From: Nitrososphaerota archaeon
Lineage (GTDB): Archaea > Thermoproteota > Nitrososphaeria > Nitrososphaerales > Gagatemarchaeaceae
Assembly: GCA_028866945.1 (NCBI GenBank)
Contig: JAGWHE010000006.1
Location: 1 to 44,843, forward strand
DNA length: 44,843 nucleotides
Direction of reading: 5' to 3'
Part shown: positions 1 through 8,335 of the stretch, piece after piece
How the letters are laid out: every line of letters starts with the position of its first letter
How positions within the stretch are numbered: position 1 is the stretch's first letter
Position numbers and translations under genes: made by a program
Notes under the pieces: generated by a model
The model's input: only the letters and a program-made list of their open reading frames with translations
Database searches by the model: none
Told to the model about the DNA's origin: nothing

Positions 1-200
1 TCCAAAGTCAGGGTGAACGACCTGTCCGCAGCCACGACCGCCCTCAGCGCGTTCTCCTTCCTCGCCTGCACCACGTGGCTGGACTCCCGCCTGCCGCTCT
101 GGGTGCGGTAGCCCCTCGTCTCGAAGTACTCCTCTATCGCCGTAGCCAGCCTCAGGAGGTCGCAGTCCCGCCCGATGTACTTCCTCGAAGTGGAAGCCAT
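1..200 (-). CDS. Unrecognised protein, N-terminal part (3' end outside window)
   Basis: An open frame begins with ATG at 200 on the minus strand and runs off the left edge; 66 residues are visible, starting MASTSRKYIGRD. The visible part is charged and soluble, with no signal peptide or membrane segment and no motif I recognise. A TATA-like box (TTTTATCG on the minus strand, 223-230) sits 24-30 bases before the ATG, which supports a leaderless start here. It is divergent from the small zinc-ribbon gene. I cannot assign a function. Confidence 0.6.
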   Translation of the reverse strand, partial: MASTSRKYIGRDCDLLRLATAIEEYFETRGYRTQSGRRESSHVVQARKENALRAVVAADRSFTLTL

Positions 201-222
201 CACCTGCGAAAAGGAGATTCTT

Positions 223-239
223 CGATAAAAGGCTAAATC
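223..239. promoter_or_regulatory. Divergent pair of TATA-like boxes
   Basis: Minus-strand TTTTATCG (223-230) lies 24-30 bases before the ATG at 200. Plus-strand GCTAAATC (232-239) lies 27-34 bases before the TTG at 266. Both spacings fit leaderless archaeal promoters. The two boxes are back to back, so only one may be occupied at a time. Confidence 0.5.
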
Positions 240-265
240 CGAAAGCAAATCGGGGCATTTCCGGC

Positions 266-415
266 TTGACCGAGTGCAAGCATAGCGAGCTCGAGTTCGT
301 CGGAGAGCAGAAGACCGATGACGGCGTCAACACGTATTTCCGCTGCAAGGCCTGCAGCGAGGTCGTAGTCACCACTCCTGAGCGCAAGGTCTTCGGCGTC
401 AAGGGGCGCAACTGA
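266..415 (+). CDS. Small zinc-ribbon-like protein (49 aa)
   Basis: This short frame starts at TTG 266 and encodes 49 residues. Metal-ligand candidates are an early Cys-Lys-His (C4, H6) and a later CKAC knuckle (C33, C36), followed by a basic tail ending VKGRN. Small proteins of this build are common in archaea and may bind RNA or protein partners; the role of this one is unknown. The start is chosen because a TATA-like box at 232-239 is correctly spaced for a leaderless TTG and no better start exists. It precedes the radical SAM gene by 44 bases. Confidence 0.55.
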   Translation: MTECKHSELEFVGEQKTDDGVNTYFRCKACSEVVVTTPERKVFGVKGRN

Positions 416-459
416 GCACGAGATTAACTTTTCACCCTCTGAAGTGTTAAAAGCCTTAA

Positions 460-2172
460 ATGGACAACTGGTCCATACTCGATTCGATCAAACGTCGCTT
501 GACCCAAGTCGTTGACGTAAGTTTAGAGCTCAAGAAGGAGGTCACCAAGGGCAACTTCATCAGACAGACGCAGTCGATATGCCCCGACTGCAACAGGATA
601 CTACCCGCGCTCGTCTTCGAGAGGGAGAACAAGGTCTGGATGACCAAGACCTGCCCCGAGCACGGCGAGACCGAGGAGCTCTATTTCGGCTCCTACGAAA
701 TGTACAGCAAGTTTTCGAGATATTGGAAGGACGGCAAGGGCACCCACGCGGCCAACGTCCCGATGGACGTCTGCTCCTGCCCGGCGAACTGCGGCCTCTG
801 CAGCAACCACCTCTCCCACACGGGTCTTTCGAACATCATAGTCACCAACCGCTGCGACCTGACCTGCTGGTACTGCTTCTTCTACGTCAAGAAGGGGCTC
901 GAAGGCGCCTACGTCTACGAGCCGACCCTCGACCAGATCAGAGAGATGGGCCGCTCCCTGAAGGCAGAGAGGCCGGTCGCAGGGAACTCGGTCCAGATCA
1001 CCGGCGGGGAGCCGACAATCCGCGAGGACCTGCCCACGATCATCAAGATCCTCAAGGAGGAAGGGGTCGATCACATCCAGCTGAACACCAACGGCATCAA
1101 CCTGGCACTCAACCCGGGGCTCGCCAAGCGCCTCAAGGACGCAGGGGTCTCAAACCTCTACATGAGCTTCGACGGCGTCTCGCCCAAGACCAACCCGAAG
1201 AACCACTGGGAGGCACCCTACGCCATAGACGCCTGCCGCAAGGTGGGGGTCGGTGTCGTCCTGGTCCCGACCGTCATAAAGTCAATCAACGACCACGAGC
1301 TAGGAGACATCATCCGCTTCGGGCAGACGAACATCGACACCGTCCACGCGGTGAACTTCCAGCCGGTCTCCCTCACGGGTCGCCTCACGAAGACGGAGAG
1401 GGCGAAGTATAGGATTACGATACCTGACTGCATTGAGCGCATCGAGGAACAGACGAACGGGATGATATCGAAGGACGGCTGGTTCCCGGTCCCCTCCTGC
1501 TCGCCGGTGACGGGCTTCATCGAAGCCTTCACGAAGAAGGAGCAGTACGAGCTTTCGATACACTTCGCCTGCGGCGCAGGCACCTACGTCTTCAACGACC
1601 CAGACAAGCACAGGCTGGTCCCGCTCCCAGAGTTCGTCGACATCCCAGGGATGATCGAGTACCTGGATGAGAAGCAGGAAGAGATTTACTCGGGCACCAA
1701 CCGCTACATCGTAGCCGCCAAGGTCCTCACCAAGATCTCCTCCTTCGTGAACAAGGAGAAGCAGCCCAAGAGCCTGAGCTTCGCCAAGCTACTCACCGAC
1801 GCCCTGGTCAAGCACGACTACGCCGCGGTGGGCCAGTTCCATCTGAAGAGCATGTTCCTTGGAATGATGCACTTCCAGGACAAGTACAATCAGGATGAGG
1901 AGAGGCTCCAGCGCTGCGACATCCACTATCTGACCCCCGACCTGAGGATAATCCCCTTCTGCAGCTTCAACGTGATCCCCGAATGGTACAGAGACAGGAT
2001 CCAGCAGAAGTACGGCATGCCCATCGAAGCGTGGGAGGCTAAGACAGGCAGGAAGCTGGAGGACGGCCTCTACCGCGGGACTCTGAGGCGTGGCGGCCAC
2101 GTCCAGGGGTGCGGTTGCGCGGCGGGCGAGCACGGCGAGCCTCTGCCAATCCAGCCCATCACCGGAACCTAA
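460..2172 (+). CDS. Radical SAM protein, tetraether lipid synthase (Tes)-like
   Basis: The 570-residue protein carries a radical SAM CxxxCxxC motif (C132, C136, C139) that would hold the SAM-cleaving [4Fe-4S] cluster. Before it are cysteine pairs at C41/C44 and C65 followed by PEHGE, and a C105-C107-C111-C114 cluster leading into NHLSHT. After the core come GGEPT and further cysteines near the C-terminus (GCGC). This N-terminal arrangement is what I recall for the archaeal Tes/MJ0619 family, which joins archaeol chains into tetraether (GDGT) lipids. Assignment to that family is from recall; another radical SAM alkyl-coupling role is possible. A UbiA-type lipid gene lies at 23.7 kb. The ATG at 460 follows a weak A/T-rich box near 421-430. 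Confidence 0.65.
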   Translation: MDNWSILDSIKRRLTQVVDVSLELKKEVTKGNFIRQTQSICPDCNRILPALVFERENKVWMTKTCPEHGETEELYFGSYEMYSKFSRYWKDGKGTHAANVPMDVCSCPANCGLCSNHLSHTGLSNIIVTNRCDLTCWYCFFYVKKGLEGAYVYEPTLDQIREMGRSLKAERPVAGNSVQITGGEPTIREDLPTIIKILKEEGVDHIQLNTNGINLALNPGLAKRLKDAGVSNLYMSFDGVSPKTNPKNHWEAPYAIDACRKVGVGVVLVPTVIKSINDHELGDIIRFGQTNIDTVHAVNFQPVSLTGRLTKTERAKYRITIPDCIERIEEQTNGMISKDGWFPVPSCSPVTGFIEAFTKKEQYELSIHFACGAGTYVFNDPDKHRLVPLPEFVDIPGMIEYLDEKQEEIYSGTNRYIVAAKVLTKISSFVNKEKQPKSLSFAKLLTDALVKHDYAAVGQFHLKSMFLGMMHFQDKYNQDEERLQRCDIHYLTPDLRIIPFCSFNVIPEWYRDRIQQKYGMPIEAWEAKTGRKLEDGLYRGTLRRGGHVQGCGCAAGEHGEPLPIQPITGT

Positions 2173-2229
2173 GGACGCCCGGCGCAAGTCTGACAGCTTA
2201 TCTACCCTCCGAGAGGCTCTGTTGCAGCC

Positions 2230-3162
2230 TTGGCAATCAAAGCTAACCTCCGCGCCCGGCAGAGGCGGAGGCGCATACTGTGGGTCTCGATACTCGCGGT
2301 CCTCGTCGGCCTTCTTGTCCTGGTCTATTTCGTCGCCGCCCTGGGCACCAACTCCTACGACAAGTACATCGGTCAGCCCGTCCCTGGCTCCCTCCAGCAG
2401 CAGATCACCGGGGTGAGCGACTCCACCCTCGCCGCCGTCGGCGCCCCGACGGGGGTCAGCCCCCCTGTCAAGATCTCAGGCACCCTGCTCACGTCGGGAG
2501 GGAAGCCCGAGGTCCTCTACATCGGAGGGGACTTCTGCCCTTACTGCGCCATCGAGCGCTGGAGCCTAATCGTCGCCCTCTCCCGCTTCGGGACCTTCCA
2601 GGGCCTCGAGTACATGCTGTCTTCCAGCACCGACGTCAACCCCAGCACCCCCACTTTCACGTTCACCAACGTCACGTACACCAGCAACTACATCGCCTTC
2701 GTCCCGGTCGAAGAGTTCGGGCGGGCGGGGCAGTCTCAGTTGATTCAGCCGCTCACCTCTGAGCAGCAGACGATAGTCTCCCAATTCGATACCTGTTCCA
2801 CCTCGGGCCAGAATGGCGGGATCCCATTCGTCGACGTCGCAAACCTGTACGCGGTCAACTGCGGAGCCCAGTTCACCCTCTCGAACACGCCCGGGAGCGC
2901 CTCCCCCAACATAGTCGGGATGAACTGGACGCAGATTGCGTCGCAGCTGAACAACCCGAACAGCGGGGTCGCCCAGCGGATAGACGGAGGTGCCAACTTC
3001 CTGATCTCCGCCATCTGCAAGGCCACCAATAACACGCCGAGCGCAGTCTGCACCCAGAGCTACGCCAACCAGACGCTGGCCTTCGTCTCTATCCCCCCTG
3101 CAGGCTCGCAGGCTCTCCTAGCCGTCCCCGCCCGCACCACTGACCAACATTGGACAGACTGA
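2230..3162 (+). CDS. DUF929 membrane-anchored thioredoxin-like protein
   Basis: The 310-residue protein has a basic N-terminus, one membrane helix (about residues 17-38) and an extracytoplasmic domain containing GGDFCPYC (C103, C106), a CxxC motif of thioredoxin-fold type followed by an acidic-aromatic helix. This matches DUF929 proteins of archaea, thought to work in extracytoplasmic thiol-disulfide exchange. The next gene, a VKOR-type oxidase, overlaps it by 13 bases, so the two likely form a disulfide-generating pair, with VKOR reoxidising this CxxC; that pairing is inference from context. TTG at 2230 is used, about 30 bases after a TATA-like CTTATC near 2195. Confidence 0.75.
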   Translation: MAIKANLRARQRRRRILWVSILAVLVGLLVLVYFVAALGTNSYDKYIGQPVPGSLQQQITGVSDSTLAAVGAPTGVSPPVKISGTLLTSGGKPEVLYIGGDFCPYCAIERWSLIVALSRFGTFQGLEYMLSSSTDVNPSTPTFTFTNVTYTSNYIAFVPVEEFGRAGQSQLIQPLTSEQQTIVSQFDTCSTSGQNGGIPFVDVANLYAVNCGAQFTLSNTPGSASPNIVGMNWTQIASQLNNPNSGVAQRIDGGANFLISAICKATNNTPSAVCTQSYANQTLAFVSIPPAGSQALLAVPARTTDQHWTD

Positions 3163-3602
3163 GCAGGGCCTTCGTGGCGCTGGCCGCCATTGGGTTCATC
3201 ATCGCGATATACCATGGCTACGACGAGGCTACGGCCTTCACGGGCCCCGGCTCGAACGCATGCAGCCTGTTCACCGGCGTCAACCCCTTCCTATCCTGCT
3301 CGTCCGTCTTCGCCAGCGGCTACGCTACGCTCCCGCCCAACACCAACGGCCTCCCACTGTACGTCCTCGGGCTAGTCTGGTTCCCACTGCTGATGGGACT
3401 GGGCGTCTGGTTCTCCAGGAAGAGAGGCTCCCTCGACCCCGAAGTCATGGTGCCCCTGCTCATGGTGGGGAACATCTTCACTCTCTACCTCTGGTACGTC
3501 GAGCTCGGGGTGATCCACGCGCTCTGCCCCATCTGCGTCGGGATGTACCTCGTCAACTACGCCCTGACTGCGCTAGCGGTCAGAGGCCTGCTCGCGTCCT
3601 GA
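3150..3602 (+). CDS. Vitamin K epoxide reductase (VKOR) family protein
   Basis: The 150-residue integral membrane protein has about four hydrophobic helices. A loop cysteine pair (C38 and C50, the latter followed by SS) and a CPIC motif (C126, C129) in the last helical region are the VKOR signature. VKOR proteins pass electrons from a thioredoxin-like partner to quinone and so drive disulfide formation outside the membrane. The TTG start at 3150 lies inside the end of the DUF929 gene (13-base overlap), so translation is probably coupled. Confidence 0.8.
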   Translation: MDRLSRAFVALAAIGFIIAIYHGYDEATAFTGPGSNACSLFTGVNPFLSCSSVFASGYATLPPNTNGLPLYVLGLVWFPLLMGLGVWFSRKRGSLDPEVMVPLLMVGNIFTLYLWYVELGVIHALCPICVGMYLVNYALTALAVRGLLAS

Positions 3603-3610
3603 CCCCGCCC

Positions 3611-4069
3611 CTACCCCACCGACTTGCGCAGGTAGATTATCACAGGTTCCCCAATCTTCGCCAGCAGCTCCCCCTTCTTGGAGAGGGAGTACCTGACCTT
3701 GGCGGGCCTGGCGCGGATAACCTCTCTTTGCACGAAGCCGAGCCCCTCCAGGTCCCTGAGCTTCCTGGAGAGCACCTGGGACGTGATCCCCGGGAGCAGC
3801 CTCCTCAGGTCCCCGAACCCCGCTGACTTCAGGGAGTAGATGGTGAGGATGATCTCGACGGACCACTTGCTGAAGACCTTCTTGGCGATGCTGACGTTGT
3901 CCTTGACCGACCGCTGCTCCCCGCGGTAGGAAAGAGCCCCCCTGGCGCTCGTCCGCCTCACGAACGCGGTCGCAGACTCCGCGTACTCCTGAAACTGGCT
4001 CTCGAGCAGTCCATCTCCTTCCTGCGCCAGGGCGTCCGGGGGTGACTTCTCGCCCTCGCGGTGCAACAA
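3611..4069 (-). CDS. HxlR-family winged-helix transcriptional regulator
   Basis: The 152-residue protein has a variable first 60 residues and then a winged-helix domain (about 63-150) with the HxlR pattern: a W-x-IL helix, GFGDLRRLLPGIT, and a recognition helix around SQVLSRKLRDLEGLG. HxlR proteins bind palindromic DNA as dimers. A minus-strand TATA box (4091-4099) sits 22-30 bases before the TTG at 4069, so the mRNA is probably leaderless. It is divergent from a secreted-protein gene whose promoter carries GGAAC/GTTCC palindromes, which makes it the nearest candidate for the protein that binds them; that link is inference. Confidence 0.75.
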   Translation of the reverse strand: MLHREGEKSPPDALAQEGDGLLESQFQEYAESATAFVRRTSARGALSYRGEQRSVKDNVSIAKKVFSKWSVEIILTIYSLKSAGFGDLRRLLPGITSQVLSRKLRDLEGLGFVQREVIRARPAKVRYSLSKKGELLAKIGEPVIIYLRKSVG

Positions 4070-4090
4070 GTCGCATGACCTCGCTGCCGC

Positions 4091-4099
4091 TTATAAAAG
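4091..4099 (-). promoter_or_regulatory. TATA box of the HxlR gene
   Basis: TTATAAAAG on the plus strand reads CTTTTATAA on the minus strand, 22-30 bases before the start at 4069. This is the clearest TATA element in this block and implies a leaderless transcript. Confidence 0.6.
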
Positions 4100-4151
4100 A
4101 AGGGAGCCGGAGACGCACGGCCAGGCTTCTGGCGCCGCGCCCCGAAGCCTC

Positions 4152-4206
4152 GTTCCATCGCCGTTCCAAACCGTTCGGGAACGCCTGTTCCCCGGGGTTC
4201 CTAATC
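4152..4206 (+). promoter_or_regulatory. GTTCC repeat promoter of secreted-protein gene
   Basis: GTTCC occurs at 4152, 4163, 4187 and 4197 (with GTTCG at 4173), mostly 10-11 bases apart, so on one face of the helix. GGAAC at 4178-4182 pairs with GTTCC at 4187-4191 as an inverted repeat with a 4-base spacer. The last copy runs into CTAATC, a TATA-like box about 27-32 bases before the ATG at 4232. The same GGAAC-N4-GTTCC-N5-GTTCCTWATC layout recurs at the same distance before the gene at 5546. Confidence 0.65.
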
Positions 4207-4231
4207 TCCCCCGGCCGGCGAACACCCCCCG

Positions 4232-5257
4232 ATGAAGAAAACATACGTCGCTTCAGTAGCGATCGCAGTGGCCCTTGTGATGGTACTGGCGGCCGCGGTC
4301 GCACTAACCAACCCAAGTCAGGCGAAGTCAGGGACTTTGGCGATCATGGGCACGGACCCGGCAGTGGCCTCGTCCGGGGTCAGTGACGCCACGGTGGCCT
4401 ACAGCTCGGTCTACGCCCACCAGTCCGGCCAGGACATGGCAAGCGGGTGGACGCAGGTCAGCGGCTCGGGGACCATGGACTTGATGGCCTCCCAGGGCAC
4501 CGCCCAGACACTCGCCACCTCCCAAGTCAGTGCAGCCAGCTATGATGCCTTCAGGTTCAACGTCGACTCCTGCAAGGTGGTCTATCAGGGGCAGACCTAC
4601 GCGGCAACCGTAGCGTCGAGCACCCTGACGGCCCAGTCGCAGAGCAAAGTCAACGTCAACGCCAGCTCATCGGCAGCTGCGCTGGTGGACCTCAGGACCT
4701 TCATAGAGAACACGGCGACCACTTCGAGCCCCCAGTTCGTCTTCAGCGCGACCGCGGTGGCCACCACCGTGCCGCCGCAGACCACCGCATCCCTCGCCCT
4801 CCAGGTCGGGGCCACCCTCGACCTCTCGAGCCAGGCGTGGTGGAGCACCTTCATGTCCCAGACGAGCACCAACCTGAACGTCCAGGCCATAATCTCAGGC
4901 AACACCATGTCCCTCACCCTGCAGAACGCGGGGAGCGCCGACGCCCAAGTCCAGGAGATCATCGTGACCCCTGTGTCTGGGACGGCCTTCCTCTCGGCAA
5001 GCCTCCCGGCTTCGCTGAGCGGCTCCGCAGTCTTCACGGTCACAAGCTCAGGTGCGGTCCAGCAAGCCTCCTCCCTCCAGGCCTCGGCACTCCTCAACGG
5101 GGGCGCCACGGTCTCTTCGGGGAGCTCGGCGAACCTCGACTACACCGGGAGCGCCATAACGGGCGCCCAGCTGACCGGGATCCTTACGGGGGAGCAGTAC
5201 GTGGTCACCTGCATCGGCGCCAACACATACGCCAGTACCACAGTGGTGGCCTCCTAG
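4232..5257 (+). CDS. Secreted DUF4382-like protein
   Basis: The 341-residue protein starts with a signal peptide or membrane anchor (MKKT then a hydrophobic stretch to about residue 27). The next 140 residues contain GTLAIMGTDPAV, a Y/H segment, GW, a DLM segment and SYDAFRFNVDSCKVVYQG, which resembles the DUF4382 beta-sandwich of exported proteins; this is a moderate match from recall. The rest is Ser/Thr/Ala-rich and predicted beta. It ends without an obvious C-terminal anchor. The function is unknown, probably at the cell surface. Its promoter shares a palindromic layout with the gene at 5546, and a hairpin plus T-tract ends the transcript. Confidence 0.75.
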   Translation: MKKTYVASVAIAVALVMVLAAAVALTNPSQAKSGTLAIMGTDPAVASSGVSDATVAYSSVYAHQSGQDMASGWTQVSGSGTMDLMASQGTAQTLATSQVSAASYDAFRFNVDSCKVVYQGQTYAATVASSTLTAQSQSKVNVNASSSAAALVDLRTFIENTATTSSPQFVFSATAVATTVPPQTTASLALQVGATLDLSSQAWWSTFMSQTSTNLNVQAIISGNTMSLTLQNAGSADAQVQEIIVTPVSGTAFLSASLPASLSGSAVFTVTSSGAVQQASSLQASALLNGGATVSSGSSANLDYTGSAITGAQLTGILTGEQYVVTCIGANTYASTTVVAS

Positions 5258-5273
5258 GCCACCCCCCGTTTTT
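5245..5273 (+). terminator. Hairpin and T-tract terminator
   Basis: GGTGGCC (5245-5251) and GGCCACC (5257-5263) form a perfect 7-bp stem around a 5-base loop, followed by CCCCG and five T (5269-5273). The stem spans the stop codon of the secreted-protein gene. Archaeal termination relies on the T-tract; the hairpin makes the element stronger than most here. Confidence 0.6.
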
Positions 5274-5286
5274 GGTGATCCGTCTT

Positions 5287-5478
5287 ATGGTCCCCGGCGA
5301 CAGCCCTGCGGTGACCCTGGTCGAAGTCCCATGGGGGGCCCTGCCCGAATCTTCGAGGGCCCTCCGGGAGTCACATCTCCGGCTCCTGCTGAAGGAGAGG
5401 GAGGCTACCGTGGCCAAGCTGGTGGACCTCGACTACGCCATCTGGGCGCTCGAGGAGTGTTTCAGAGGGGAACCATGA
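5287..5478 (+). CDS. Small hypothetical protein (63 aa)
   Basis: An ATG frame of 64 codons fills most of the gap between the two secreted-protein genes. The product is soluble and mostly helical, with a charged middle (RLLLKEREATVAKLVDLDY) and no signal peptide or recognised motif. The preceding terminator implies that it would need its own promoter, and none is clear. It may be real or chance, since GC-rich DNA keeps spurious frames open. Confidence 0.4.
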   Translation: MVPGDSPAVTLVEVPWGALPESSRALRESHLRLLLKEREATVAKLVDLDYAIWALEECFRGEP

Positions 5479-5490
5479 GTCCCCGAGCGT

Positions 5491-5520
5491 TGGAACGCGC
5501 GTTCCAGAGGGTTCCTTATC
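5491..5520 (+). promoter_or_regulatory. Palindromic GTTCC promoter of secreted protein
   Basis: TGGAACGCGCGTTCCA (5491-5506) is a perfect 16-base palindrome. A further GTTCC starts at 5511, ten bases after the one at 5501, and continues as TTATC, a TATA-like box 24-31 bases before the ATG at 5546. GGAAC, the two GTTCC copies and WATC fall at the same distances from the ATG as in the promoter at 4152-4206. Confidence 0.65.
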
Positions 5521-5545
5521 CTACCCTCGGAGGTGACCTCAAGGC

Positions 5546-7402
5546 ATGACCGCGACCGCAGGAACGAAGCGGATGGCAGCCACCATGGTCTGCCTCCTCC
5601 TCGCCGGCCTCGCCACTCCCATCTTCCTGGCCGCGGGCTCCGGCGCCTCCGTCCAGACCCCTGCCCAGCTTTCGGTTCTGATCTCGGCGGGCCAGGGTTC
5701 GGCGGTGTATGCGAAGTCCGTCGTGGACTTCGCCGCGTCTCACGGCCTGGCCGTATCGCAGGCCAAGTCGCTCCTCAGCGAGGGAGACACCCTCCTGGCG
5801 GCCGCCCAGGCGGACGCCCTGGCAGGGACTGACATCTCCGGGGGCATCCAGTCGGTCCAGGCTGCGATGAAGGACTACACCGCAGCAGCGGCCTCGGCGA
5901 GCGTCGCAATCGGGGACGCCGGGCTCTCCGTCGGTTTCGACGTCGCCACCGTGGAGCAGGCGATAACACAGGTGAACGCAAGCGTCGCGGTGGTGGTCTC
6001 CGCCGCCGCTGCCGTCTGCGCCCAGGCGTCCGGGTCCTCCACGGGGACGGCCACACTGGCCCAGGCGTGCGCGCAGCTGGACGCCCAGGTCGCTTCCGCC
6101 GCCCTCAGCCTCTCTCAGGCTGCTTCCCTCTCCGCCGCGGCCCAGGGGCAGGCTGGGGCGAGCGCAGACCTCTCGCAAGCCGTGGCCCTCGTGGGGGCCG
6201 CAAGGGCCAGCCTGAACTCCACGCAGTCGGCGCTCCAGGCCATCGCATCCTACGGCTACGTGCAGAGGTCTGACGCGTACGTGAACTCAGTCGTCGTCCC
6301 GCTCATGGCCCAGGCCAACTCGACCATTTCAGCAGAGGGCTCGGTCAACGCGAGCTACGCGGAGTTCCAGCATGCTTACTCCTCATTCACTCAGGCGCAG
6401 GCGTCATCAGAGGGCCAGGTGGCCCCCGGCGCGTCCGCGCTGGCGGGAGCGATCGCAGCCGTTGACATGGGCTCCGTCAGCTCGACGGCTTCAGCGGCGG
6501 TCTCGGTCGCCTCGCAGGTCGGCTCGAACCTATCGGCGCTGCTGGGGCTCCCAGGCATCACGCCCCTTCAGGGGGTCGTCTCAGACATCGAGGGGTGCCA
6601 GTCCGCCACGACCTCGTTCATAGCGGACGCCGACGCCGCCTCCTCAGACGCCTCCGCCTACTCTCAGACGAAGCTCTCCGCTTTCCAGGCCTACGCGGCA
6701 GCCACCTCCCAGGACGCGTCGAACGTGCAGACGAGCGGGCGCGCCTACGTGGCCGCCTACCAGAAAGTCCTCTCTGACCTCTCTGCCCTCACCAGCGTCC
6801 CGGGGGTCTCGGCGATCTATGCTAACCTCGCGGGCCTCCAGGTCTCGGGGAACGTGAACGGGATCACGGGGTCGCTGAGCCAGGCGGCCACTGCGACCGC
6901 GACGGTCCAGGGAGACATCACGGCGTTCGAGAACGTGGTCGCCGGCCAGGCGCCACAGATCACCATGCCTTCGAGCCTCCTCGGCGCGGCGGCCTCGCAG
7001 ACCGTGGCCGCCCAGGCCTACCTGAACGCCACCGGTTCCGCCGCCATGTCACAGGCTTCGTCGTCGGTCCAGGCGCTCTCGCAGGCGGCCTCCCTCTTCA
7101 CGGCCAAGGCGAACTCCAGCGAAGGGGGAACAGTAGGTACCTTCGCTTCCAGTGCGAGCGGGCTCGCGGCCGACGGCTCCGCGCTGGTCGCCCAGGCCAC
7201 AACCTCCGTGAGAACGACCTCGACCGCGGGTGCCTACCTCGGTTCCGACCTGGGCTCCAGGATCGCGGACAGGCTTTCTGCCCAGGCCGAACTGAGCGCC
7301 GCAGTCCGGTTCTTTTCGGGCCTTGACATAGCGGACGGGGTCACGGCCATCGCGCAGGCTTCTCTAGAGCTTCAGGCCGCCGCATCAGTGGGCGGCCAGT
7401 AG
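5546..7402 (+). CDS. Secreted Ala/Ser-rich helical protein
   Basis: The 618-residue protein has a signal peptide (hydrophobic about residues 11-30, then SGASVQ). The mature part is very rich in Ala, Ser, Gln and Val with long heptad-like helical stretches, suggesting an elongated coiled-coil or helical-bundle surface protein. Cysteines are few and no enzyme motif is visible. There is no clear C-terminal membrane anchor, so it may be released or bound non-covalently. It shares its promoter layout with the gene at 4232 and meets the membrane-tethered winged-helix gene tail to tail with one base between stop codons. Family unknown to me. Confidence 0.75.
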   Translation: MTATAGTKRMAATMVCLLLAGLATPIFLAAGSGASVQTPAQLSVLISAGQGSAVYAKSVVDFAASHGLAVSQAKSLLSEGDTLLAAAQADALAGTDISGGIQSVQAAMKDYTAAAASASVAIGDAGLSVGFDVATVEQAITQVNASVAVVVSAAAAVCAQASGSSTGTATLAQACAQLDAQVASAALSLSQAASLSAAAQGQAGASADLSQAVALVGAARASLNSTQSALQAIASYGYVQRSDAYVNSVVVPLMAQANSTISAEGSVNASYAEFQHAYSSFTQAQASSEGQVAPGASALAGAIAAVDMGSVSSTASAAVSVASQVGSNLSALLGLPGITPLQGVVSDIEGCQSATTSFIADADAASSDASAYSQTKLSAFQAYAAATSQDASNVQTSGRAYVAAYQKVLSDLSALTSVPGVSAIYANLAGLQVSGNVNGITGSLSQAATATATVQGDITAFENVVAGQAPQITMPSSLLGAAASQTVAAQAYLNATGSAAMSQASSSVQALSQAASLFTAKANSSEGGTVGTFASSASGLAADGSALVAQATTSVRTTSTAGAYLGSDLGSRIADRLSAQAELSAAVRFFSGLDIADGVTAIAQASLELQAAASVGGQ

Positions 7403-7403
7403 C

Positions 7404-8282
7404 CTAGCCCTCCGTCCTTCTTTCCTTCAGCGCCTCGATCTGGTTCAGGGAGCCGACCTTGGTGACTTTCACGTAGCCCATCCTCTCGAGGCGCTTGATC
7501 TGCCGCCACGCCGACGTCTTGGGGAGCGCGAACCTGGTCCTGATCTCAGGCTCCAGCACCTTCCCTCCCTTCTCCCTGATGAAATTGAGGACCTGGACGT
7601 CGTCCGGGCGCAGCTCCCCTTGGTTCGGGATCCTGCTCCGGAGCCGCCAGAAGGCGAGCACGGCCACGGCCAGGGCGCCGGCCGCCCCGGCTTCCACCGC
7701 CAGTTCGTACTGGTTGTTCCCCGGGAGGCCCGGCTGGGTCGTAGGGCCGGAGGTAGTAGTCGCGCTCCCGACGAACGGGACGCCATAGTCGACCACCCAG
7801 CTCCCCGGAGGGAGCGAAAGCTCGGGAGACGTCCCCGTCTCGTTGACCGAGTACGGCGTTCCCGACGCCGAGGTGAGCGTCGAGAGGGGTGGGAGGATCA
7901 CCGTGGAGTTGTAGCCGGTGCCGAAGCTCAGGGTCCAGATCGTGCCGTTCTTCGAGGTGAGGGAGCCCGTGTCGTAGCTCAGGGTGACGGCGCTCGCCCC
8001 GAGAGTGTAGACCGTGACGTTCCCGCCGCCCGGCGCGAATCCGTAGGACAGAGGGGACCCTTCCTGGTCGGTTGCGACCAGGTCTGAGACCGCCGCAGAC
8101 AGGAGGGGGATCTGGACGGAGGTCGCCTTGGGGTCGACGGAGAAGGCCTGGTGCACGTGCACGTAGCCGTCGGCGTAGACCGCCAGTGAAAGGGACCTGC
8201 TCGCGGGCCCGGCTGCGAAGGCGGGAGTCGAAAGCAGTATGGCTATGCCTGCGGCGAGGACCAGCAGTCCTAGACGCTTCAC
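7404..8282 (-). CDS. Membrane-tethered winged-helix protein
   Basis: The 292-residue protein has a signal peptide (to about residue 24, AFA), a predicted beta-rich extracytoplasmic domain (25-190), one membrane helix (about 193-212, ending before RLRSRIPNQ) and a cytoplasmic winged-helix domain (about 220-292: DDVQVLNFIREKGG, LPKTSAWRQIKRLERMGYV). This is the layout of archaeal one-component transmembrane regulators (COG2512-like), where the outer domain would sense the surface and the inner domain bind DNA. The targets are unknown; the adjoining surface-protein genes are candidates by position. The ATG at 8282 follows a TATA-like box near 8312-8318. Confidence 0.75.
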   Translation of the reverse strand: MKRLGLLVLAAGIAILLSTPAFAAGPASRSLSLAVYADGYVHVHQAFSVDPKATSVQIPLLSAAVSDLVATDQEGSPLSYGFAPGGGNVTVYTLGASAVTLSYDTGSLTSKNGTIWTLSFGTGYNSTVILPPLSTLTSASGTPYSVNETGTSPELSLPPGSWVVDYGVPFVGSATTTSGPTTQPGLPGNNQYELAVEAGAAGALAVAVLAFWRLRSRIPNQGELRPDDVQVLNFIREKGGKVLEPEIRTRFALPKTSAWRQIKRLERMGYVKVTKVGSLNQIEALKERRTEG

Positions 8283-8335
8283 TTGGTTCGGTCCCTTGCG
8301 GCGGCGCGTCTGCTAAAAGCCTGATGGCAGGTCTC

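Noticed and set aside
4837-5478. A long frame joining the end of the secreted-protein gene to the small gene
   Set aside because: Only the part after ATG 5287 lies outside the secreted-protein gene; the rest is out of frame with a clear signal-peptide protein. Only the short version is listed, with low confidence.
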